A DNA stretch of 64,000 nucleotides, taken from DATLZU01 sp051293835. GTDB lineage: Bacteria; Nitrospirota; Nitrospiria; Nitrospirales; Nitrospiraceae. Within the stretch, counting starts at the first letter, position 1. Each line of letters begins with the position of its first letter. The notes below the pieces were generated by a model. The model ran no database searches, was not told the DNA's origin, and saw nothing but the letters and a program-made list of their open reading frames with translations. The position numbers were made by a program, and so were the translations under genes. The stretch is from positions 1 to 64,000 of the forward strand of contig JBPKMA010000013.1 in NCBI GenBank assembly GCA_051293835.1. The letters are read 5' to 3'. Below, piece after piece: positions 52,586 through 61,204 of this stretch.

Positions 52586-54223
52586 ATGAAGGCATCGGAT
52601 CTGCTCGTGCGCTGTTTGGAACATGAAGGGGTGGATTTTGTCTTCGGGGTGCCGGGCGAAGAAAACCTCGACGTGATGGACTCGTTCTTGGGCTCGCCCA
52701 TCCGCTTCATCGTCACGCGTCATGAACAGGGTGCAGCGTTCATGGCTGACGTGCACGGACGGCTGACGGGCCGGGCCGGCGTCTGTCTCTCCACGCTGGG
52801 GCCGGGCGCGACCAATCTTCTGACCGGCGTGGCCGATGCCTATCTCGACGGTGCCCCCTTAGTGGCGATCACGGGGCAGGCCTCGCTCGACCGCATGCAC
52901 AAGGAATCGCACCAGTTCATCGACATCCTGTCCATGTTCAGGCCGGTGACCAAATGGAACGCCGAGCTGTTCACCCCCCAAATCATTCCGGAAACGGTGC
53001 GCAAAGCCTTCAAGGTCGCGCAAACGGAAAAACCGGGGGCCACGCATCTGGAGTTGCCCGAGGACGTTGCCGCTCAGCAGGTTGCCGATTCGTCCTACCA
53101 CAGTCCGTTGCGCGTCCAATTTCCGTTCTTGCCCGAACCGCTCACCGCGCAGGTGAATCGGGCGGTCGAGGTGATCGCCAAAGCCCGCCGGCCGATCATC
53201 CTCGCGGGCAATGGGGTGGTGCGCGGCCGCGCGCACGAGGCGCTCCGCCGGTTGGCTCGCCAGTGCCAGATTCCTGTCGCTCACACGTTCATGGGCAAGG
53301 GGGTCATGCCGGACAGCGACCCCCTGTCTTTGTACACGATCGGCCTGCAACTGCGGGATTATTCAGCCGCGGTCTTTGCCGAGAGCGACGTCGTGATCAC
53401 GGTCGGCTACGACCTGGTCGAATACGCCCCCTGCTTCTGGAATCCGAACCGGGACAAACACATCGTCCATGTGAACGTGACGCCCGCCGAGGTGGATGCG
53501 CATTACATCGTCGATGTCGGGGTGCTGGGCGATCTCTCGCTGTCGCTCGATCAAATCGCGGACCATCTCGTGTCCTTTGAGCCGCGGTGGGCTAAAGGTG
53601 GACGGGAACGGATTCAGGCGGCCTTCGAAGCGGAATGGGCGGCTCCGCTTTCATGGCCGATGCGGCCCCAGCACATCGTGCGCGAATTGCGCGCGGCGCT
53701 CGGATCGGACGCCCTGGTGATCTGCGATGTCGGTGCCCACAAGCTCTGGATAGCGAGGATGTTCCCCTGCGATGTCCCCAACACCTGCATCATTTCCAAT
53801 GGGTTCGCCTCCATGGGTATCGCGTTGCCGGGCGCCGTCGCGGCCAAGCTGCTATTCCCGCAACGCCAGGTGGTGGCCGTTGCCGGAGACGCCGGGTTCC
53901 TGATGAACTCGCAGGAATTGGAGACAGCCGTGCGGCTTCACCTGCCGCTCGTCGTGCTGATCTGGCGGGACGATGGCTACGGTGTCATTCGTTTCAAACA
54001 GCACCTGAGGTTCGGGCGCACGTCCGGCGTGGAATTCGGCAACCCGGACTTCGTCGCGTACGCCGAAAGCTTCGGCGCGGCCGGCTATCGGGTCGAAGGG
54101 CCGACGGAGTTAGGCGCCGTCCTTAAGGAAGCCCTCGCGTGCGGCAAACCGGCGGTGATCGATTGTCCGGTGGATTACTCGGAAAATCTCAGACTGGCGG
54201 AGCGGCTGAAACGGGAGTTCTGA
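52586..54223 (+). CDS. Acetolactate synthase-like ThDP enzyme
   Basis: 545 residues. Catalytic Glu47 (TRHEQGAAFMADVHGRL), LSTLGPGATNLLTGVADAYLD and a PP domain with AGDAGFLMNSQELETAV. The ThDP/Mg motif has GDA in place of GDG and RDDGYG in place of the usual NDNGYG, so metal binding may differ. No regulatory small subunit follows, which resembles the catabolic AlsS type. It would condense two pyruvates to acetolactate or act on a related 2-oxoacid. Confidence 0.82.
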   Translation: MKASDLLVRCLEHEGVDFVFGVPGEENLDVMDSFLGSPIRFIVTRHEQGAAFMADVHGRLTGRAGVCLSTLGPGATNLLTGVADAYLDGAPLVAITGQASLDRMHKESHQFIDILSMFRPVTKWNAELFTPQIIPETVRKAFKVAQTEKPGATHLELPEDVAAQQVADSSYHSPLRVQFPFLPEPLTAQVNRAVEVIAKARRPIILAGNGVVRGRAHEALRRLARQCQIPVAHTFMGKGVMPDSDPLSLYTIGLQLRDYSAAVFAESDVVITVGYDLVEYAPCFWNPNRDKHIVHVNVTPAEVDAHYIVDVGVLGDLSLSLDQIADHLVSFEPRWAKGGRERIQAAFEAEWAAPLSWPMRPQHIVRELRAALGSDALVICDVGAHKLWIARMFPCDVPNTCIISNGFASMGIALPGAVAAKLLFPQRQVVAVAGDAGFLMNSQELETAVRLHLPLVVLIWRDDGYGVIRFKQHLRFGRTSGVEFGNPDFVAYAESFGAAGYRVEGPTELGAVLKEALACGKPAVIDCPVDYSENLRLAERLKREF

Positions 54224-54229
54224 GGTCTG

Positions 54230-54285
54230 AATACTGAATGACGAGTTCGATGCAGGGTGAGACTCACAATTCATCATTCAGTATT
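54230..54285. terminator. 12-bp spaced inverted repeat after the acetolactate synthase-like gene
   Basis: AATACTGAATGA (54230-54241) is the exact reverse complement of 54274-54285, with a 32-nt spacer. It starts 7 nt after the stop and ends in CCTCTTTC. It may be a bidirectional end signal or a small repeat element. Confidence 0.4.
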
Positions 54286-54323
54286 CCTCTTTCATCGGTT
54301 CACCAGGAGGGTGGAGGGTGATC

Positions 54324-54758
54324 ATGGAAGTGAGGAGCAAGGTTTACACCTATCGCACAACGGTCAAATGGACCGAGCAGAAGATGGGTGTGATGGCGTC
54401 GCCGGGCAAGCCGGAGGTGCCGATCGCCACGCCGCCGGAGTTTAAAGGACACGAAGGGATCTGGTCGCCCGAAGAGTTGTTCATCGCGTCAATCAATAGC
54501 TGCGTGATGAGCACGTTCCTGGCCTTCGCCGAGCGGGCTGGCCTGGCGTTCACGGCCTATGAGAGCGAGGCCGAAGGGCGCGTCGAATTGGCGGACGGCA
54601 AGCTTCAGGTGACTACGGTAGTTCTGAAACCCAGGGTGATGCTCGCGCCGGGCGCCGATCCCGCCAAGGCCCGCGAGATTCTCGCCAAGGCCGAAGCCAA
54701 CTGCCTGATCTCCCATTCGGTCAAGACGAAGGTCACAGTGGAGGCGACAGTCGTGTGA
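54324..54758 (+). CDS. OsmC/Ohr-family peroxiredoxin-like protein
   Basis: 144 residues. The two catalytic cysteines of the OsmC family are Cys60 (ASINSCVMSTFLAF) and Cys127 (KAEANCLISHSV). They reduce organic hydroperoxides. ATG 54324 is preferred to the GTG at 54318 because GGAGGGTGGAGGG then has a workable spacing. It stands alone. A second OsmC-family gene starts at 63879. Confidence 0.85.
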   Translation: MEVRSKVYTYRTTVKWTEQKMGVMASPGKPEVPIATPPEFKGHEGIWSPEELFIASINSCVMSTFLAFAERAGLAFTAYESEAEGRVELADGKLQVTTVVLKPRVMLAPGADPAKAREILAKAEANCLISHSVKTKVTVEATVV

Positions 54759-55020
54759 AACGCGGAACGGGTGCCGCGACATCCACCTTGACACGCTCCG
54801 TCTCCACCTCCGAAAAGATCTGTTCCCGGCACGCCGCTTCAGATGCCGGATAGTCCCTGCGTCTCTGGTCCAAAAGTTGCTTGGCCCCTTTCGCCTGTGC
54901 GCGCAGGCGATCCTTCAAAATCACCCACTCAGGTGATGGTTCTGTATCATTCGATTGGCTATATTGGGGGCTGCGGTGAATACGTAGGCACGGGGGCTGA
55001 AGTGAGAAGGAGGGCGTATC

Positions 55021-55302
55021 ATGGCAACGGAAGCGAAAACCGCGTCGATTGAACCCCGGCCGACGGCGTGGCTCCCCGAAGTGTCCTGGCAGGATATCAG
55101 AGAGCCTGGCGCCTACGTGGAAGTGGGAAGCGGAGATCTGTATCGGTTTCCCCAAGAATCGCTGCTGCAGGGTGCGTCGCCCCTGGTGAGAAAGGAGAGT
55201 GCGGGTGCCTCGAGACTTGTGAAGATCAGCGACAATCCGTATATCACCACGCTGGAAGCACGGATGATTTGTGCGGCGCATAACGTTTCGCCAAACTTCT
55301 AG
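55021..55302 (+). CDS. Hypothetical 93-residue protein
   Basis: Small soluble protein with the segments SWQDIREPGAYVEVGSGDLY, RFPQESLLQGASPLV and VKISDNPYITTLEARMICA. No known domain. GAGAAGGAGGG precedes the ATG, and the composition is protein-like throughout, so the gene is probably real. It lies alone between two non-coding stretches of about 250 bp. Confidence 0.6.
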   Translation: MATEAKTASIEPRPTAWLPEVSWQDIREPGAYVEVGSGDLYRFPQESLLQGASPLVRKESAGASRLVKISDNPYITTLEARMICAAHNVSPNF

Positions 55303-55553
55303 CGATTCTGTTCCTGCCATCAGCCGATAGACGAACGTGATGTCCCCGTGCTTACGTTTCACCAAGAAGGTGCTGTGCTTCCGGTAAGAGTGCGGGGAGT
55401 CGAAACAAAAATGGCGTAAAAGCGGCACATCCGCGTCACAGGCGAGTGAGCGAAAGACAGAGCGGCCTCGGTGGGGAACGCGACCCGCCGGCTTGCCTCA
55501 CACGACTGCGAGAGAGACCGGCGGTTCACCTGCAAACTGGCAGGGAGGGCGTG

Positions 55554-55814
55554 ATGGATCGGTCGCATCAGCTCGAGGCGGCAATTTACCGACACGTGAG
55601 CCGAGTATCTGAATGTTCGTTCGAGGAGTTGGTCGCCTGGCTGCCGCAGTATACCTGGAACGAAGTGTTCAGCACGGTGGATCGTCTGAGTCGGCAAGGG
55701 CGCCTTGCCCTCCGCCATCCGACCCGGTTCGGGTTTCTGATCTCACTGCCGTCCGGCGATCGGGGTGGGCGCGGCGGTGAGAGCCCGCAGTATGGGGGAG
55801 CGATGGCATCGTGA
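55554..55814 (+). CDS. Small winged-helix-like protein
   Basis: 86 residues. A compact helix-turn-helix pattern (AAIYRHVSRVSECSFEELVA, then VFSTVDRLSRQGRLALRH) suggests a winged-helix DNA-binding or adaptor domain. The ATG is preceded by GGGAGGG, and the frame upstream of it is not protein-like. It overlaps the next gene by 4 bp (GTGA), so the two form a pair. Confidence 0.55.
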   Translation: MDRSHQLEAAIYRHVSRVSECSFEELVAWLPQYTWNEVFSTVDRLSRQGRLALRHPTRFGFLISLPSGDRGGRGGESPQYGGAMAS

Positions 55815-56065
55815 CCCCCGTGACTCCAGGGGAGAAAACCGACGCCATGCGGTGCCAGCGCTGTCAGGGTTTCATGTGTCCGATCGAGCTACGAGATTGG
55901 ACAGGCCTTAGCGGGCAAGACGTGTCTCGTGCGCTTCGGTGCCTCCTCTGCGGGGACATCGTCGATGAGATTATCGTCAGCAACCGGATCAAGTCTGAAG
56001 GCGGATGCCCCGACGGCCGGAAAGGACGTCCCCGGCGTGTCGATCGAGTCACCATGCTCCAGTAG
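55811..56065 (+). CDS. Small two-CxxC (zinc-ribbon-like) protein 4
   Basis: 84 residues with CQRC near residue 15 and CLLC near 44, then a basic tail. The spacing is wider than in the 57-residue proteins at 7436 and 8597 but the type is similar. GTG 55811 overlaps the previous stop. The ATG at 55847 is an alternative just before the first CxxC. With the winged-helix-like partner it may form a small regulatory pair (inference). Confidence 0.55.
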   Translation: MTPVTPGEKTDAMRCQRCQGFMCPIELRDWTGLSGQDVSRALRCLLCGDIVDEIIVSNRIKSEGGCPDGRKGRPRRVDRVTMLQ

Positions 56066-56134
56066 CTGTTCGCCCACCAGCCGGTGGGCATTGCCCCTTG
56101 CCTTTCCTCTTCCCGGAGGGGGACGTGCGTGACC

Positions 56135-57020
56135 ATGCTCTGGAGGACGAGCATGAATCACGTCAAGCCGTGCGATCGACTCTGGTCCAACATCTTAAGG
56201 GGGCCAGGGGGGAGCGTGTCCAGCTATTTGTCCAGCGGTGGTTGGGCCGTCCTAAGCCGAAGCAATACTGCACCGTTGTGGGAACCAGGTCCTTCTTCCA
56301 ACATACGGCTCGCTCGAGCCGACCGACTCACGGTTGCAGATCATAAGATGTAAGATGATCGTGATCGCCCGCTCGCATGCCTGGGCGGTATGGCCGCAGT
56401 TGGGGCAGTGACCTTCGAGCATGGTGATCCTGCAGCCGGCCAACCGAGGCCCGGCAGCCGGGATCTTTCTCCCGCTGACCTCTATCAAGGCCCGCGATGC
56501 CGAGGCCACCGTGATCATCTACCCATCAGACCATTTCGTCTATCTGGAACAGCGGCTTGTCAACTCAGTTGGGCGGGCGGTCTTGACCGCCGAATGACTT
56601 CTGGATCGACTCGCGCTGCTCGGCATGACTCCGGATCGCCTTGCATTGGACTATGTGAATGGATCCTGCCCGGCGAACCGCTCGATCGCTCGTCGAATTA
56701 TCGGATTCAGGCGGTGCGGGCTTTTTGCAAGAAACCTACGCCGGCTGAAGCCGATGCCGCGCTCGCTGCGGGCGCACTGTGAAATACGTCGGTGTTCGCT
56801 GCCAACGCGCAGACTCTCTGGGACCTGGGTGCTCGGTGTTTTCCGGACTTGCTGCCGTTGTTCGAGCGCGTGCACCTGGCGATCGGCCCGCCGCACGAGG
56901 CGCGAGTGCGAGAGGCCATTTATCACCAGATGCCGCGTTACAGCTTTTCATCCGGTTTGCTTCAACGGATTCCGGAACAGACCGCGGTCATCGAGATGAA
57001 AGAGACCCTTCGCGCCGACC
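56135..57020 (+). pseudogene. Mannose-1-phosphate guanylyltransferase, decayed
   Basis: Ordered pieces of the enzyme lie in changing frames: DRLWSNIL, then VQLFVQRWLGRPKPKQYC, VGTRSFFQHT, LQPANRGPAAGIFLPLTSIK with ATVIIYPSDHFVY, YRIQAVRAFCKKPTPAEADA, ANAQTLWDLGARCFPDLLPL and YSFSSGLLQRIPEQTAVIEM. At least four shifts and a missing piece after ATVIIYPSDHFVY are needed to align them. The original enzyme makes GDP-mannose for polysaccharides. Confidence 0.8.
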
Positions 57021-57224
57021 GGGTTGATGGCCGAGACGGGTGTACGATGGCGGGTGTGTGTAACGGGGAGGGTGCGAAAGACGGGGAGAGGGGGTCTCGA
57101 GAAGAACCAACCTATTGCGGTTGATCCGCGGATCCGCTATGGCGACGGAAATCTTCCGAATAGGGGTTGTGCCCTCACCGCAGCCGTACGAGTCGTTTGC
57201 TAAGGGCCGGGGAGGATATCGTCC

Positions 57225-57623
57225 ATGGACGGTGAGTTCATCGAGCCCGCCTCCGATCAGGAAAGCGGGCGTCGTCAAGATTCTCGGGTCGGCGTGATCG
57301 TCCTGTCGTCTTCGCTGCGGGTGCTCTATATCAGTCGGGCGGCCATTGAATTGCTAAAACTCACCACTCTGGGAACAGACTTGCGAGAGCCAGCTTCCTC
57401 GTCGGGCGGTCTGCCCCAAGGCGTAACCAATATCGCGAGGACCATCGTGGAGGAATTGGGCCGTCGGGTGGCCTCCCGGAACTGGGCGCCGTTTGAAGTC
57501 CGGCGCCACCTCGACGAGTGGCAGGAACCGATGTGGCTGCGCGGACTGGGGTTGCCGAATCCCTCGGGGCTTCCGCGGTCACGGATTGTGCTGACGCTAT
57601 CGAGGAACCCATTTTCCCCGTGA
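57225..57623 (+). CDS. Small PAS-like sensor protein
   Basis: 132 residues. The segment RVGVIVLSSSLRVLYISRAA followed by ELLKLT resembles the start of a PAS fold as found before LuxR-type HTH domains, but no HTH follows. GGAGG at 57211-57215 supports the ATG. The end overlaps the end of the opposite-strand oxidoreductase by 27 bp. A stand-alone sensor or a truncated regulator are both possible. Confidence 0.55.
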   Translation: MDGEFIEPASDQESGRRQDSRVGVIVLSSSLRVLYISRAAIELLKLTTLGTDLREPASSSGGLPQGVTNIARTIVEELGRRVASRNWAPFEVRRHLDEWQEPMWLRGLGLPNPSGLPRSRIVLTLSRNPFSP

Positions 57624-59195
57624 CAGGATCTCGCGTGCGGCATTGTAGCCGGCGGCTCCCATCACGCCACCGCCTGGATGGGCGGCCGCCCCGCACAGAT
57701 ACAATCCGGCGATCGGCGTTCGATAATCTGCATAGCCGGGCACAGGTCGAAAACAAAACCACTGATTCAATGTCATCGCTCCCTGGAAGATATTGCCGCC
57801 GGTCAGGCCGAACGTTCGCTCGAGGTCCAGGGGGGTCAAGACCTGCCGGGCAACGATCGATGCTTTGAAGTTCGGGGCATACTCGGTTAACAGATCCACA
57901 CAGCGATCCGCAAAGCGCTCCCGCAGTTGATCCCATGTCGCGGCACGCAGGTTGTACGGCGCATACTGGACGAACATCGACATGAGATGGGAACCTGGCG
58001 GGGCGACGGAAGGATCGATCACCGAGGGAATGGTGCACTCGAGAATCGGGCAATCGGAGGGACGGCCGTACTTGGCCTCATCGTAGGCCCGCTCGAGGTA
58101 CTCGAGATCGGGACAGATGTGAATCGTCCCGCGGTGTTGCGGGCCAGGCTCCGTGCCGGGACAGGCAAGGAAGCTCGGCAGTTCGGACAAGGCCAAATTG
58201 ATTTTGAGCGAGGCGCTTCGGTAATCGATTCGTCGCACCGCCTGCACAAACTCGTCTGGCAGTCGTTTAGGATCGAGCAAGCGGGTGAACGTGACATGGG
58301 CATCGGCGTTGCTGGCAACCACCGGAGCCTTGAACTCGTCCCCGTTGGCCAGCGCGACACCGGCGACTTTCCCGTCCTTGATCAGGATGTGGCTGACCTC
58401 GGCCTCGCAGCGAATGGTGACCGAGAGGTCACGAGCCGCCCGTGCCAACGCTTGGGTCAATCCTCCCATCCCGCCTTGCACATAGCCCCAGATTCCTCGT
58501 TTCCCGTTGGTTGCTCCCATCACGTGGTGACACAGGACATAGGCGGTCCCCGGCGTCGAGGGCGAGGCCATGGCGCCGATGACGGCATCGGTCGCCAGCG
58601 TCGCCTTGAGCTCCTCCGACTCAAACCATCGATCGAGGATCGGTCGGGCCGCTCCGGTCAGGAGTTCAACCAGGTCGCCGATCTGAGGGCCGACCCGCGT
58701 CACCGTGCGACTCAGTTTGAGTAGCCTCCAGAGATCTCGCAGCCCAAGACGACGGATATTCGGCGGGGTCACGGTCAGGAGGGGCTCAAGGACCGTGGCG
58801 AGCCCTTCGAGCCAGTCCTGATAATGGGGGTAGTTGTCCGCGTCGTGAACGCTGAACTTGGCAATCTCCCGGTGGTTCAGATCAGGATCGGCACCCAGTA
58901 GGAGAAACCGCCCGTCGGGAAACGGTGTGAAGGAAGAGGGAATGCGCTCCAGGATCCTCAAGCCATAGGCCTCCAGGCGGAGGTCACGGACGATCTCTGG
59001 GCGAAACAGGCTGATCACGTAGGCGGCGGTCGAGACTTTGAAGCCGGGAAATACTTCTTCGGTGACGCAGGCTCCGCCTACGAGATGCCGGCGTTCGAGC
59101 ACCAACACCTTCCAGCCGGCGCGGGCCAGATAACAGGCGGCCACTAACCCGTTGTGACCGGCCCCGATAATGATGGCGTCGTAGTCACTCGCCAT
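57597..59195 (-). CDS. FAD-dependent oxidoreductase (CrtI/CrtO/PYROXD2-like)
   Basis: 532 residues on the minus strand. An N-terminal dinucleotide-binding motif (DAIIIGAGHNGLVAACYLAR, then VLVLERRHLVGGAC) and the C-terminal GLYLCGAAAHPGGGVMGAAG place it with phytoene desaturase-like and PYROXD2-like enzymes. The substrate may be a carotenoid or another polyene. The ATG at 59193-59195 is where the FAD motif begins. Upstream sequence in the open frame (to 59546) overlaps the divergent GNAT gene and is rejected. Confidence 0.82.
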   Translation of the reverse strand: MASDYDAIIIGAGHNGLVAACYLARAGWKVLVLERRHLVGGACVTEEVFPGFKVSTAAYVISLFRPEIVRDLRLEAYGLRILERIPSSFTPFPDGRFLLLGADPDLNHREIAKFSVHDADNYPHYQDWLEGLATVLEPLLTVTPPNIRRLGLRDLWRLLKLSRTVTRVGPQIGDLVELLTGAARPILDRWFESEELKATLATDAVIGAMASPSTPGTAYVLCHHVMGATNGKRGIWGYVQGGMGGLTQALARAARDLSVTIRCEAEVSHILIKDGKVAGVALANGDEFKAPVVASNADAHVTFTRLLDPKRLPDEFVQAVRRIDYRSASLKINLALSELPSFLACPGTEPGPQHRGTIHICPDLEYLERAYDEAKYGRPSDCPILECTIPSVIDPSVAPPGSHLMSMFVQYAPYNLRAATWDQLRERFADRCVDLLTEYAPNFKASIVARQVLTPLDLERTFGLTGGNIFQGAMTLNQWFCFRPVPGYADYRTPIAGLYLCGAAAHPGGGVMGAAGYNAAREILSRGKWVPR

Positions 59196-59432
59196 AGGTA
59201 TCGCAATGAAAGCCTCAGGGAGGCGAGATCGATCATACTCACCGGCCTGATTCGTTTCCACCGGCCTCTTTCGTCGCGACAGCCGGAGGGAGTACCCTGA
59301 TGCGGACATCGCAAGCCCCCTGCTTATGTCACAATTGTTGTACAGGAAAACGTGGCGTGTGACTCGTGATGGGAGATGAGTAAAAGCGCCTGATAGCGGA
59401 CAGTTATTTTCTGCCGAGGTCGGAACAGGATC

Positions 59433-59921
59433 ATGACCGTGAGGATCGGCGAACCGGTCAAGGTTCGTCCGCCGTTGGAGGACGACCTTCCTGAGTTGCT
59501 CGCTGTGGAGCAAGATTGTTTTGACACTCCATACTACCGTCCCCATCGATTCACCCGCTCGCAGTTTACGGCGTACCTTCGAAACCCGCGGGCGATCTTC
59601 TGGGTGGCTGTCCAGCGCGGTCTCCTGCTCGGCTATGTCGCCGGCTCCTGCGGTACTGGCTCTCGAAGGGGCGCCGGACGAATCGAGAGCCTAGCCGTTG
59701 TTCAGGCAGCGCGGAAGCAAGGGGTCGGTGGACTCCTCATGAGGCGATTCATCGAAGAGGCCAAACGCCGCGGTTCCAAGCGCGTGACGATTGAAGTTGC
59801 AATGGCAAACACCCACGCCATTCGATTCTTTACGAACCGAGGCTTTAGTCCGGTGAGACGGCTTCCCGGATATTACGGCGACCGATACGACGGCCTGCGC
59901 ATGCGACGGGAACTGGGATGA
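59433..59921 (+). CDS. GNAT N-acetyltransferase (RimI-like)
   Basis: 162 residues. GNAT fold with VRPPLEDDLPELLAVEQDCF at the start, the acetyl-CoA loop AARKQGVGGLLMRRFIEEAK, and the NTHAIRFFTNRGFSPVRRLPGYYG end typical of RimI-type enzymes. It would acetylate a protein N-terminus or small amine. It is divergent from the FAD oxidoreductase with about 237 bp between them, which should hold both promoters. Confidence 0.85.
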   Translation: MTVRIGEPVKVRPPLEDDLPELLAVEQDCFDTPYYRPHRFTRSQFTAYLRNPRAIFWVAVQRGLLLGYVAGSCGTGSRRGAGRIESLAVVQAARKQGVGGLLMRRFIEEAKRRGSKRVTIEVAMANTHAIRFFTNRGFSPVRRLPGYYGDRYDGLRMRRELG

Positions 59922-60225
59922 GCATTGCCAGCAACCAAGAGCCAATCGCTTTCGCTTATCCTAATATTCCCTCTCCGGGTTGCCCATTTTCTTGATGTTC
60001 TTTGATGCGGCGGGTTCCGGCGATGGACCGTCTTCACATTCTGGCTCTGTGGCATTCCGCGCCAGTGAGCTTGCTCATCACTGGGGGCTTTCTCCCCAGC
60101 TGGCGTCATACCGGCGAAGCCCGGTTCCTTGTAAGCTCTGAATCTCAAAGCCTTTCCGAACCACCTGCCGGCCGGGCGGCAACGCATGGCACATTCATCG
60201 CAAACCGCTACGCGAGGGATAGGCG
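59922..60225. other. 304-bp non-coding stretch with two hairpins
   Basis: Stem CTGGGG/CCCCAG (60081-60086 with 60094-60099) is followed by ACCGG/CCGGT (60110-60114 with 60121-60125). The second resembles a common CGTCATACCGGCGAA-type intergenic repeat. No gene-like frame was found. Confidence 0.45.
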
Positions 60226-60618
60226 ATGGAACAGAAGGAATACCGTAGCCGCGTGCGACACCCCCGATGGATGCACACGGTCGTCCTGATCGCGGTGGGC
60301 ATCGCGCTGGAAGTGTGGATACAGCCGCGACTTTTGTCGTCAGCCGGGCCGCAATTGGGCACAGGCAAAGCCATCTACGAGAAGCACTGTCTGATCTGTC
60401 ACGGATCGCGAGGCAAAGGCGACGGTCCTACCGGCAAGGTCCTGATTCCTCCGGCTACCGACTTGACGAGCGCAGCCAGCAAAACGAAATCGGATGCGGA
60501 CTTGCTTAAGGTTATTCGTGACGGCAAACCTCCAACCGCCATGCCAGCCTGGAAGGGCCAGTTATCGGAGCAGGACATCCGAGATGTGCTCGCTTACATC
60601 CGCAGCCTGAGCCAATGA
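60226..60618 (+). CDS. Small mono-haem cytochrome c
   Basis: 130 residues. An N-terminal membrane or signal segment (about 16-32) is followed by the haem motif CLICH (EKHCLICHGSRGKGDGPTGK) and a Met ligand candidate in PTAMPAWKGQLSEQ. It is a periplasmic or membrane-anchored electron carrier. GAGGGATAGG precedes the ATG. It is one of three small cytochromes c in the window, the others at 1652 and the broken 49738. Confidence 0.88.
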   Translation: MEQKEYRSRVRHPRWMHTVVLIAVGIALEVWIQPRLLSSAGPQLGTGKAIYEKHCLICHGSRGKGDGPTGKVLIPPATDLTSAASKTKSDADLLKVIRDGKPPTAMPAWKGQLSEQDIRDVLAYIRSLSQ

Positions 60619-60918
60619 GAGAAGCCATGCCGCTGCGAATGACCTGTCTGGCCGAGCTCGCGCTGGAGGGCCACCGTCGCCGCAGGAGACCGGTTTTTTG
60701 TGACCGGCCGGACCGCATGGCGCTACCGGCGATTGGCCATCGGTGCGAAGGTTCGTTCGAGCCATCGAAAGAGATAAAGATAAAGGGGATCGGGCTGAAT
60801 CCTTTTTGTGGGTGAGGGCTCATACCGGGTAAAACGGAAAACGCGAGGGGGAGGGTGCTCTCCTATGATGGAGGACCAACCGCTGAGAACTGGCGGCTTG
60901 AATCAAGGGGGTGCGGCC

Positions 60919-61137
60919 ATGACGTGTAACGTGGGCGGAGTCGAGCGGCCGATTCGCATCGTGTTGGGCGTGTTGTTCCTTGCCGTTGGCGCCCTGGCGG
61001 ATTTGCCGCCGGTCGGAGCTGGGATCACGGTGATTGTCGGGGCCGTAGCGCTCGTCACAGGCGCGATTGGCTTCTGCCCGGCCTGGAAATTGTTCGGCAT
61101 CAATACCTGCGCGCCGAATCCGGGTATGAGGCAGTGA
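60919..61137 (+). CDS. DUF2892 (YgaP-type) small membrane protein
   Basis: 72 residues with two membrane helices. It reads MTCNVGGVERPIRIVLGVL, then VGALADLPPVG and a GFCPAWKLFGINTC end, the full DUF2892 pattern with conserved cysteines. Such proteins accompany rhodanese or sulfide-handling genes. The next gene is a sulfide:quinone reductase-like wreck. ATG 60919 is chosen because family similarity begins there. Confidence 0.82.
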   Translation: MTCNVGGVERPIRIVLGVLFLAVGALADLPPVGAGITVIVGAVALVTGAIGFCPAWKLFGINTCAPNPGMRQ

Positions 61138-61204
61138 CGGCCGATCAGTCGTGACGCGGTCCGCAATTCCGAATTCCTAATTCCTGAGTCTCAATTCCAA
61201 CGGG

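Noticed and set aside
54733..54924. 63-residue minus-strand frame beginning with GTG (VILKDRLRAQAKGAK)
   Set aside because: The composition is protein-like, but there is no good ribosome site and it overlaps the OsmC gene end. Not supported enough to list as a gene.
57927..58724. 265-residue plus-strand open frame
   Set aside because: Shadow of the minus-strand FAD oxidoreductase, which has convincing FAD motifs.
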